Assembly (NCBI GenBank): GCA_013076295.1
Contig: RQOL01000658.1
Span: 1,054,001-1,118,000, forward strand
Direction: 5' to 3'
DNA: 64,000 nt
DNA from: Sanderia malayensis
Taxonomy: Eukaryota; Cnidaria; Scyphozoa; Semaeostomeae; Pelagiidae
Every line of letters begins with the position of its first letter. The first letter of the stretch is position 1. Below the pieces are notes generated by a model. That model saw only the letters and a list, made by a program, of their open reading frames with translations. It was not told the origin of the DNA and made no database searches. Positions 1 through 10,096 of the stretch are shown in pieces. The translations under genes were made by a program, and so were the position numbers.

Positions 1-94
1 CACGTACAACAGCGTTGCCAACCGCAACGCCTCCATCACTGCATTTATCTTCAATCCTACGTCATCAAACACTACCATGAGTTGACCTCGTAGT

Positions 95-278
95 GAAAAA
101 TGGGCGGGAAAAAAGAGCGAGGCTCTTGGCTGGAACGATACAGAAGAGCGAGAGCGGCCTAAACATTTTTGGGCATAGCGACCCAGGGTATCTTTTTTCC
201 CTCAAAGATAACCCCCTCAGATGCATAATTCAACGTGCTTGATTTTGGAATTATCTTCTGCAAATTAGAGCTGTTAAA
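95..278 (+). promoter_or_regulatory. POLD2 upstream region with E2F-type site
   Basis: The DNA just upstream of the POLD2 start codon holds GGCGGGAAA at 103-111, the reverse complement of the E2F consensus TTTCCCGCC. Replication genes are classic E2F targets, so S-phase control is likely by inference. No TATA box is evident. Bases 1-45 resemble a segment at 54109-54160 and are probably the edge of a dispersed repeat rather than promoter. Confidence 0.5.
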
Positions 279-3200
279 ATGGATGAACAAATAGAGAGAT
301 GTTTATCTTCTTATCAGAATCACTCGAAAAGGTTCTTGCTCGAGAGTGGTAGAAAATTCGACTTGCAGTATTCACAACTGTATGCTGTAAGGCTAATGGC
401 TCTGAGGAAGAAACTTGCTGTTGCAATAAGAAAAAAATGGGGTAAATCTAATTACTATTAATTATTTAAAGATTTTAGATTTTGGTAAAGTTAAGTTATA
501 TAGAAAGAAACCAGAGCATATCGTATTTCTGTGTGTTTAGGGGCGGCGGGCGGGGCGATGCTATGCTTTACAGTATGGAGATTGGAGTGGAGTATCGTAT
601 TTCCTCGATTAAACGCCCCGGGGCGTTTATTAATCTCGGCACTTTTTTTTGGGGGGGGGCGCCTAATCGAGGGGGGCCATTATTCGAGGGGGGGGCGTTT
701 ATTGGAAGGTACAAGATTACAGGCTCTCTCATTGGGTCCAGAAAAGAGAAAATGGTTTAGTTGAGCCTTGCTTTATCGAGCAACAACGTAGAAAATGAAA
801 GTCGCCATGGTTTTGCACAAAGAGGGGGCGTTTAATCGAGGGGGGCTTTTAATCGAGGGGGGGCGTTTAATCGAGGAAATACGGTATCCCCATAGAATTT
901 AGAAGATTGCCATTATTTTGAACTCGAGTGTCATATTGTGATTCTACTGTTTAGGCTCAAGTGTGCCGATAAAAAAGATTTCAGAGCTTAAAATGAATGA
1001 TAAATGCTTTGTTATTGGAACTCTTTTCAAGAAGATGGAGCTGAAACCAAACATTCTGAAAGAAATAAGTCAACAGGTAAATATCAGCATTATGAATATT
1101 TTGAATGCAAAGAAAGTTTGCTTATCATGGATAGATATTTGCAATGTGGAATTGATATTTGGTAAATTTTTTCAACTTTTCATCACCAGCAAAATATTTT
1201 GCCATTACCGCCACGTGAGAAGTTCATTGATGAAACTGATATTCTGGTGATAGAAGATGAAGCTCAAAGAGTCCCATTAACCGGCAATCTGCCTGTGCAG
1301 CCATCTGTTTCAGGTACGCATTAATTTGAAGCCCAACCAGGCAGTATTCCCAGGTTACGCATTATGAGCATAACCTGGGAATACTGTATTGTGGCTGGCC
1401 ATTTTTTCTGACCTTGCAGTGAACAAGCACCTCTCCTCTTTACTACTATACTATATTGTTATAATATAGTAGTAAAGAGGTAGATATAGTATAGTAGTAT
1501 AGTACTATAGTATCTACTATATTGTTTTGATATTTTCCTTCCTGTGCAAGTGCCATACTTTCTCTTTAAGTTGTTGTTTACAGTGGATGTCATTTAAACA
1601 TATAAGGGAATGTGTTTTTTCAGGTACAGTTGTCGCTTTGTTGGGGTACGAGGAGAAAGACGGGAAATTCTTTGTTGAAGATTTTTGTTATTGCGGATTA
1701 TCATATCAAAGTAAACCGGATCTAGATTTGCCTTTGGTGAAAGGTGAAGACAGGTATGAATATAATTATTGTGATTGTCTTTTAATCAAAAATATTCATT
1801 ATTGGAGATGTAGTGTAATAGATGTAGATGTAGTGTAGAGTCTAGTAGCTAAGGTGTTCAATGCACTGGGTTTCATATTATTGAAGGTTAGTTTTTATGG
1901 GCTCAAGTCTTTAGAATGATCTGAATTACGAACTACAAGCTGTCAACCAACTCAGCTGTTCATCCTTCTGAGATCAGTAAATGAATACCCAGGAGATTTG
2001 CTTCAAAGTAGCATTCTGGGAGCATTAGTCCCTTGTCCACATCTTTTGAAAAAGCTACCAGCACCCCTAACCTGTGTTGCCAAATAAATATTGCCTACTT
2101 ATTTGCTTGTATACAATGTTTACGCAAGATTTAATGCTCATTTGGCTTGAATGTTTTATTATTTTCACATAAAAGGTATGTGGTTATTATTTCTGGCCTT
2201 GGAATTGGTGCATCTGATCACAACCAACTGGCACTGCAATTGTTTGTTGATCTTGTTACTGGGCATCTTGGATCATTGCAGGTATGCAGCATCTGATAAT
2301 ATACCATAACCAGTTTCTATTCTTGACTGAGGCATCATCATGCAACTTAAGGCTGCTTCAATCATGCAAACTTTCTGTCCGACTGCAAGCTGGTGTTATT
2401 ATCAGTTCACAGCCGATGCAGGTTACAAAAGTAGACTTCTCAAGAAACAATGGGACTTATAGCTAAGAGATCAATTTTAATCCTTTTAAATGCAACTCTG
2501 AAATAAAAGAATTTTCAATGCTTTTTAACTTCTAATATCCATGCAGCCTTAAATTGCTGCATTCGTGCTTCCTTAGATTGTTGCATTCTTGCCGCTTAGA
2601 TTGCTACATTCATGCCACCTTAAATTGCTACATTCATGCCACCTGAAATTGCTGCATTCATGCAACTCAAGGTTGCTTCAATCATGCAACCTTAGATTGT
2701 TATATTTATGCAGCCTTACTTTTCCTTGTTAGCTATTTTTGACTGTTTTTTTTGCAAATTGTTTTCTACAGGATCAGAGACAATTTTCCAAGGTGGTAAG
2801 AATTATCATTGCTGGAAATTCTCTAAGCAAATGCACACAGTCAAAAGAGAATGAGAAAGTAGTAAGTAGTCTGGTTTTAGCGATGTTGATTTGCTCCGAA
2901 ATCCGAATTGGACCCAAATTTTGCAGGCTCTTATATGCTGTACTAAATTACTCTTTCTCTGGGCTTTAAAGAGTACACTTAGTGAGCAAAAGTATTGCAC
3001 CACCGGATAAAAAATGGCGTCTAGAAGTGGCCCTAGGCCTGAGCAAGAAAATTTACATAACAATATAAAACAACCAAACGGGTTTCAATAGCGAATTTCT
3101 TTAGCATAAATATACTCCAAATTTCATAAATTTTCAAACGAAAACATAATTTAAACTATATCGTATTGTTTTATAATAATATTAAAAGAAAACTGCGAAG

Positions 3201-6200
3201 AAGTCCCTTAAAAAATGTTCACAAAAATTTATCGAAGTTGAGTAATTAAAACGCGAATAATCATAATTTCTTTTACTCAAAGCCACGCAAATTCTCTCTC
3301 ATTTAAAAGAGAATGTTTTCAAATTTTGAAAAATGTAAAAGTTTTTCCTGTAACTGTCTTGACCTTTTAGATTTCAAGGTTTTAAGTCTTTGTTTAGCAT
3401 TTTCGGAATGTGATTTGACAAATCCGATTTTTCCATAATTTTTTTTTCAGAGTAAAAAAAAGAAGGTTAAATGCCATAAGAAAAAATCTGACATGAATAT
3501 TTCTATAATTTGTTTCAAATACTACAATTTGATATAATTTTTAAAGGCTTAAAATTTTCTAAAGTGAACGAAAATTTTATTTTTCAAAACCCATAGTGAA
3601 ATCTGAGAAACAAAACATGTGCTTCCCAAGTTGAAAACAAGGACTTAAAACCTTGAAATCTAAAAGGTCAAGACAGTTACAGGAAAAACTTTTACATTTT
3701 TCAAAATTTGAAAACATTCTCTTTTAAATGAGAGAGAATTTGCGTGGCTTTGAGTAAAAGAAATTATAATTATTCGCGTTTTAATTACTCAACTTCGATA
3801 AATTTTTGTGAACATTTTTAAGGGACTTCTTCACAGTTTTCTTTTAATATTATTATAAAACAATATGATATAGTTTAAATTATGTTTTCGTTTGAAAATT
3901 TATGAAATTTGGAGTATATTTATGCTAAAGAAATTCGCTATTGAAACCCGTTTGGTATTTTTATATTGCTATGTAAATTTTCTTGCTCAGGCCTAGGGCC
4001 ACTTCTAGACGCCATTTTTCATCCGGTGGTGCAATACTTTTGCTCACCAAGTGTACAACTGGCAATAACATGTTCTTGTTAGAAACGAGTGAAGCATAGG
4101 GAAACAATGTAATGACCTTCTATTAAATTGTGTTGCGTTTTCCTTTCCAGGCAAAGTACCTCACACGACACACCAAGGCTGGAAGCGTAGAAGCAATAAA
4201 ATATTTTGATAATGTTTTAGTGCAACTTGGAGTAAGTACCCACGGCAGTGGGATAATTTCCATCATTTCAAACTTTGCCGCTTGCTTGATGTACGCATGG
4301 TTAATAGATGGGAGGACTCCCTTTCATGTGTACTATGATGCTAAAAAGCTCATCTTTCTCAGACCTTCTGCATTGACGTCTTACCATTGAATTGAATTCA
4401 TTGACGTCTTACCATTGAATTGAATTGTTTTTGTTTGCAACAGTCTTGTGTGCCAGTGGATGTAATGCCTGGTGAATTCGACCCTGCCAATCATTTCATG
4501 CCACAACAGCCGCTCCACAAATGCATGTTTACAAAAGCACTGACGTATGCCACAGTGCAAAGTGTCAGTAACCCCTACGAAGCATCTATCGGTGGTGTCA
4601 GGTAGGCGCAAACCTATTTGCCTTGTGGTTTGCTTATGAGTTCTTAGTCTACTGCTTCCGTTGCTTGGTTAATAATACGTGGAAATACCTCGTTAATGCT
4701 ATGGAATATTGTCCACTACTCTGTATTAATGCAACATCATACAATAGCAACTGCTGATGATAATTCGGAAGAGCATGAAACTCATAATTGCTGTTATGTT
4801 TCTTCATTGCAATATTTATTTCGCATGTATATTATAGGAATGTGACATGGTTATTGTTATAGCTAAGGTCTGATTGTCTGGTGTTAGCTTAAGATTAAAG
4901 GTTTTTAGCATATCGTTGGTGCAAGATTTGCGATTTGATGCGAATATCTGTATTGATTTCTATTGTTTGGTTTTGTAGATTTCTTGGCACGTCTGGTCAG
5001 AATGTCGATGACATATTCAAATTTACAAATTTCGATGATCGAATGGACATACTTGAACATACATTAATGGGTGGCCACATTTGCCCCACCTGTCCTGATA
5101 CATTAAGTAAGTAGCGACCTTGGTGATTGCATTTACAAGACTGGTTATACAAGTCCCGGGCTGTTTGCTTTTCTTAATTGAATTGCTCAAGCTTCTCAGA
5201 CTATTTATAAAGCGAGAAACATGGGGGGGGGGCACGACGATGTCATGTAGTGAGTTTATACATTTACACATAGAATTAGCAGGTTTTTTCAAATGCGCTT
5301 CCAGAGCCAATATTGCTGAACCCATTGACTGGACCTGACCTTCAATCACTCTTTCCACAAGGGCCAGTTTTATGGAAATTTTCCGAGACCACACTTTCTA
5401 AGATTGACAGCTATGTTTTATACTGCTATGTTATAAAGTTACAAAACTCTACCAACAGAAAAACCTAATTCCTAATGTACCAGTTGATCAATATTTTACT
5501 GATTAATATTTGATTTTTCTGATCCTCAGGCTGCTATCCATACTATACCGAAGACCCTCTACTCTTGCACGACTGTCCGAACATTTATTTCGCCGGAAAT
5601 CAACCTTCGTTTTCTTCCAAGATGATAAAAGGTGAGTTATGCTTGATCTGCGGCTTCAATTGACATTTTCTTTCACGAGAACTACAAGCTGCTTATTACA
5701 TCATCTCATTTGTGCTTACTATTCTGAGTTTTTGAGTTCGCAACCATTATATCTACAATAGCGAAGAAAAGTCTCGGAACACTTGGGTGGGACTTCTGCG
5801 AATTTCGCACGTATCGCCTTAATCTCCCTTATTCCCCAAACAACGCTCTAGAGACAGGCATATACGATATTGAGAATTTCACCGTCATCAAAAGCGTCTG
5901 GCGAGGAGGAAAACAATTTTTCAGGGAAAGTAAGGGATGCAGTGGCGCCCACAAAGAATGAACTTTGCAGGGTGGTTTATTGCTCTTTTTCAAGTGTCCT
6001 AGGGAATTTTGTGCACTTATGTAGTTGGTGTACTATTGGGTTTTCTGTGGAGGCAACTTTTCGATGTTGCTTAATTTTCCAGGTGATAATGGCCAGTCAG
6101 TTCAGTTGATCACTGTTCCGGACTTTAGCTCAACCAGTACTGCCGTCATTGTCAATTTGAAGGACATGTCTTGTATGCCTTTATCGCTTGGAACCTCGTT

Positions 6201-6204
6201 TTGA
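279..6204 (+). CDS. POLD2: DNA polymerase delta subunit 2 (p50)
   Basis: Non-catalytic B-subunit of DNA polymerase delta; in the family it bridges the catalytic subunit to the other small subunits at the replication fork in the nucleus. Eleven exons: 279-441, 955-1076, 1190-1313, 1624-1753, 2176-2281, 2772-2861, 4151-4231, 4444-4601, 4979-5106, 5530-5631 and 6083-6204. All have GT/AG borders, and the 1326-nt frame gives 441 residues (human about 469). Family landmarks are clear: an OB-fold region (VIGTLFKKM), the calcineurin-like phosphoesterase fold with [33 protein letters not shown] and YFAGNQPSF, and the C-terminal [12 protein letters not shown]. As usual for animal POLD2, this fold is inactive as a phosphatase. 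The start at 279 is the first ATG of an exon aligning with the family N-terminus. Introns 1 and 6 hold transposons. AATAAA lies near 6385. Confidence 0.95.
593..887. mobile_element. MITE-like inverted-repeat element in POLD2 intron 1
   Basis: The ends are inverted copies of about 25 bp. The left end at 593-618 reads TATCGTATTTCCTCGATTAA and continues into C-rich sequence. The right end at 862-887 is its reverse complement, ending CGAGGAAATACGGTATC. The interior is G-rich with repeated variants of TTTAATCGAGGGGG. There is no coding capacity; short open frames here are products of the G runs. Confidence 0.65.
1342..1386. other. 16-bp perfect hairpin in POLD2 intron 3
   Basis: Bases 1342-1357 and 1371-1386 are exact reverse complements (CAGTATTCCCAGGTTA), separated by a 13-nt loop. 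Immediately downstream, 1430-1520 is a low-complexity TATAGTA tract that can also fold. The function is unknown; it could be a miRNA-like hairpin or a decayed inverted-repeat transposon. Confidence 0.6.
2520..2720. repeat. Degenerate ~27-bp minisatellite in POLD2 intron 5
   Basis: About seven diverged copies of a unit close to TTAGATTGCTGCATTCATGC run in tandem. Looser copies extend upstream to about 2330. It is wholly intronic, between the exons ending at 2281 and starting at 2772. Confidence 0.65.
2974..4055. mobile_element. Foldback Tc1/mariner-type non-autonomous element
   Basis: A 1.08-kb element in POLD2 intron 6 made almost entirely of two inverted arms. The left arm at about 2976-3393 is repeated in reverse complement at about 3636-4053 with few differences. 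The outer ends read CACTTAGTGAGCAAAAGTAT and its inverted counterpart, the style of Tc1/mariner termini, and both ends abut TA, the target duplicated by that superfamily. The central ~240 bp has no open frame for a transposase. High arm identity suggests a fairly young insertion. A transcript through it would form a very long RNA hairpin. Confidence 0.85.
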
Positions 6205-6408
6205 TCAGCTGAAACGGAGACTGTTTGAAATTTCGGCACCAGAACTTAAAGTAAGATGAATTTCGGCTACTTTTCAAGTTTTCAGACGTTTGTTTCATAT
6301 AATGTTTTCACGAACTTCAGTATTTAACACGACTTCTAATAATGGCCATATTCATCAAATGGGCAATGAAGATATCCATGATATGAATAAAACTATATTC
6401 TCAACTAA

Positions 6409-9400
6409 TTAGTTACATGTGTCTTTATCAGTACTTGTATTTATAGCTTTGCTTGTCCCAAACCGTCTTTTGTTTTCCTTTCAACGCATGCTTGTCATAC
6501 CTTTGAGAAAGCAAGATGACCATACATGATTTGTATTGGTAAGCTTTTTAATACAACTTACATCATGAAAACTACTCTAAGTAGATTGGCTCATTTTGCA
6601 ACCATAGCAACGTGTATGCCATTGTCCAACTTACCCGCTGCTTGCTTGAACAGCAAAGCTCCTGCTCAATGGTTTCCAACGCAGAGGCTGCAGTTTTTGC
6701 CCATTGCGTGTTAATCTTCTTAATCTGATAAAAGAAGAAAATCGTAATTTGAATTAGATAATTTGATCTTCATAGGGTTTTATCTTCATTTACTTAGCAC
6801 TTCTTTTATAAATGATTAAACTTCTCACTTCTGTTTCTTTTAAATTAAGGTCATTTGCAAGCTTCTGTTCTTTTTGTTCGAGAACTCTGATGTTTTTTTC
6901 CAATTTATCCACTTTTGACGACAGATTCTTCTCTGTTACCAACAGGGATTCTGAAATATATAGCAGGGAGAGTTAAACCTGCCATGAAACTGCAAGTATA
7001 GAAGCATAGAAGCATAGCAGTTTCAAGTGGCAGCATTATTAGGCATGTATTCATTGAAACGACCAAACCAGAGCTAATAACAGCTCTAGGGATGTGTTGT
7101 CTGGAAAAAGAGGAAGATCTTCGATCGAGGATAAGATATTGTTTTTGCTTCACTTGCCAACTTTTCTCGAACAACGCTCCTTCTCGTTTCGTACATCTGA
7201 AAGTCGAGTCAGAACACTTCGTAGCTCTTCTCTTTTTGCATCTATCTGTCTTTCCTTTTGATTTAGTTGATCTTCCATCCTCTTCAAGTACATTTGAAGA
7301 ATCTCCTTTCTGGATGTTTGCTTCTCCAGCTGAGTATCCTTTATTGAACATTTATCTTGGAAGTTCCTTTCGATGTTGTTCAATTCCTCGGCATATTTTC
7401 TCTTTTGCTCTGCAACTGCAGGAGAAATTTGGTTAATGAATAGAGACTACTAGCATTAGTTGGTGCTAAGCACCTGGATTAATGAAATGAAGAAGTGGAG
7501 TGGAAGAGGAGGAGTAAAAGCAACAAGAAGAAGTGGACTATAGGAAGAATATGAAAAGGCTGGAGGGATAAAAGAGGACCGCAAAAATGAAGAAGATTGT
7601 CACAAAGAAGAAGACGATGAAGATAATAATATTGGCGAAGAAATGTTGAAGATAACAAAGAAGTTAAAGATTTTGATCACCAATGAAAGCCCGGATTGAT
7701 AAGGTATTTATGCATAATAATGTAAATATATAGATACTTTTCTCTGTAAGACCATTTCTTTCATCATGTAATATCTTCATGGATTCTTCCAGCTGGTTAA
7801 TTTTATCTTTCAAGCTTCTTTCAACAGATCCTTTGTGCCACAACATATTTTCTAACTCTTGGATCTTCTTCTCGCCTATTTGTTTTGAATCACCTATCTC
7901 TTCATATCTTTTCATTGCCTCTTCGTTGTCATTCTCGAGCTCTGCATAACGCATATGCAATCTTTCCACGTCACTTCCTGCCTTTGCCAGGGCATCTTCC
8001 AGTTCGACGTTCTTTTTGCAGGATTGCAAGTATTTCTGCTGAAGATCATTTAGCTCCTCCACAGCACACAGAATCTGCCGGTCTTTTGAAATGATTGCAT
8101 CGCAAGCCTCGTTGTATTTTGCTGAAATTTCCTCATTTTCGACTTTGCATTGTTCAACAGCGGCTGTCGTTTCTTCAAGAGTCAATTCAAACATTTGCTG
8201 AGATGACAGACTGGAGTGAAGCTTGCTTTCTAGGCTCTCTACCTGCTCTGAAGTATCCTTATACTGTTTCTCCAATTGATTCATCTCTGAGGAAATCTTA
8301 CTCACTTCGTTTGTCAACTTCTTTTTCTCGTTCTTCAATGCTTTCATTGAATTCTGCTCTTTGGATAGTTGCTTTTCGATATCTACCGTGTCTTTTTTCA
8401 ACCTTTCGTTTTGCTTTTCCAGCTCTGCAACCAATAACTCTTTCTTCTTCAGACTTGCTTCTAAATCCTCGCTTCTTGTTTTCTCTTCTCTCAGTTTCTC
8501 CTTCAATTCTTTTAAGCTTTCATTTTGAGCTGAAACTTCATTCACTCCAGCATCTACCATCTTCTTCACTTTTTCATACTCCATAGTCAACTCATCTAAT
8601 TCATGTTCTTTATTTATGACATCTTCTTCCTTCTTAGCAAGCTCCGTTTTTGTGCTTTGATTTTCTTCAACCAATTCTTTCAGCTTTACCTCCAGATTTT
8701 CATTTTCGATTTGAAGGCAATTGCAATCGTATTTGCATTTCTCGAGAGCTTTTGCAGTCATGCACGTTTCATCCAGCAACTCGTCTCTCGTATTGCAATT
8801 AATTTCTTTCAAGTTTTGCAAATCGTTTGCTATTATTCCATAGCTGAACTGGAACTCCCTCCTCATTACGTCATAGTTTCTTTTGATCTCATCGTTGAAG
8901 CTAAGAATCTCCATTTGTTGTTCTTGTAGCTCTTCGCAGTTCTTCTTCACAAACTCCTGAACTTCTTCCACGTTCTTCTTCTGTTCAACGAGTTTGCTTC
9001 GGAGTATTTCACTCTCGGCTTTGTGAAAGTCTTTGAATCGTATCACCTCATTATTGTACTTCTCAAATGCCGCAAACAACATCATTTGATCTTTAATTTC
9101 TCGCTTCAAATCGGCCTTCTCCACGCATAACATCTTAACGTCTTCTCTCAGCTTCATTACTGTTCCCTCCACCTTTTCATTTCGTTCTTCTTCATCAGCT
9201 AATTTCAAGCGAAACTCTGACACTTCTTCTTCAAGATTAAACCGAAGATGTTTTTCCTTGTTCTTCTCTTCTTCGACATCCAGTTGCTTGTTTTTCATAT
9301 TAGCAATATCGTGTCTCATTTTTTCGATTTCTTGTACACCTTTTCTGTTTTCATTTAACAACCTTTCTCTGTCTTTCAAGTATGAAGCTTTTTCCTTTTC

Positions 9401-9589
9401 AAACATTTGAATTATTGACTTAGATTCCGTTAACTTATCTTGCAAGTATTTCGCTGCGCTTTGGTCCATCGCTCTCGATAAATCTTTAGATTGATCATCT
9501 TGTGTGCCCAACAAGTTTGATTGCATGCTTTGCATGGCATACGCAATTTTGGCAAAATCATCATAATTATCTTGCTTTAACTCATCCAT
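6409..9589 (-). CDS. Long coiled-coil protein (unassigned)
   Basis: Six exons on the minus strand: 9589-7738, 7415-7154, 7100-7069, 6950-6829, 6724-6635 and 6477-6409. Phases agree throughout and give about 808 residues. Almost the whole protein from residue 40 to 740 is Glu/Lys/Leu-rich heptad sequence with no other domain seen. The C-terminus is short and basic (ENKRRFGTSK). A 32-nt exon at 7069-7100 is needed to keep the frame between its neighbours, which supports it although its donor (GTTTGG) is weak. The last exon is the least certain. Length and a central rod with a basic tail fit meiotic SYCP1-type transverse filament proteins, but also many centrosomal or cytoskeletal coiled coils, so I do not name it. 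It shares a promoter region with ATAD5 and is tail-to-tail with POLD2. Confidence 0.8.
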
Positions 9590-10096
9590 TTTAAAGAGTA
9601 CCCAATGCAGATATTGGTAATATCAATTTAGTGTACTTTCAACTTATTTTTTTGTTTACCGACTTCAACAATATACTCCAGCGTTCTATTAATAGCACTC
9701 GAAATAATCGAACGTCGGCGAACTTCCACCCAGACCTCCATATACGCCCGTAGCCCCCCACCCCAATGGTAACATCGTTTTGACGGCTGTGGATGTTAAT
9801 ACGGGTCTGTCAGTCATGTCATGTCAGGTTAAAGATGGAAAATGCAACTGAAATAACCTCGAAATGTCGTGTTGGAGTTGGATTGAAGAGCGCATGCGAT
9901 TTCTTGTTGTTTGCTCACAACACAACGCAGTATCACCTTTTGACTGTTGATATTAACCATCTCCCTGTTTAGGCGGCCTAAAAATGGCGCCAAAGACATA
10001 AGTTCGATTGAAAATTTAGCTGGCCCATTTTTTGTAAAATATTGACAATAATTTACAAGATAATTTGACTTTTTTATTGGCTGAATTAAACCTGAT
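9590..10096. promoter_or_regulatory. Bidirectional promoter region, coiled-coil gene / ATAD5
   Basis: Only 507 bp separate the two divergent start codons. GGCGCCAAA at 9986-9994 is an E2F-type site (TTTGGCGCC on the other strand). A C-rich stretch lies near 9745-9765. No TATA box is obvious. Shared cell-cycle control of the two genes is inference. Confidence 0.45.

Noticed and set aside
482..764. Overlapping Gly-rich open frames
   Set aside because: They read through the G-runs of the inverted-repeat element at 593-887 and have no intron or homology support.
7885..8929. Plus-strand open frames of 69-163 codons
   Set aside because: They are antisense to the coiled-coil exon 9589-7738, and follow from its codon bias.
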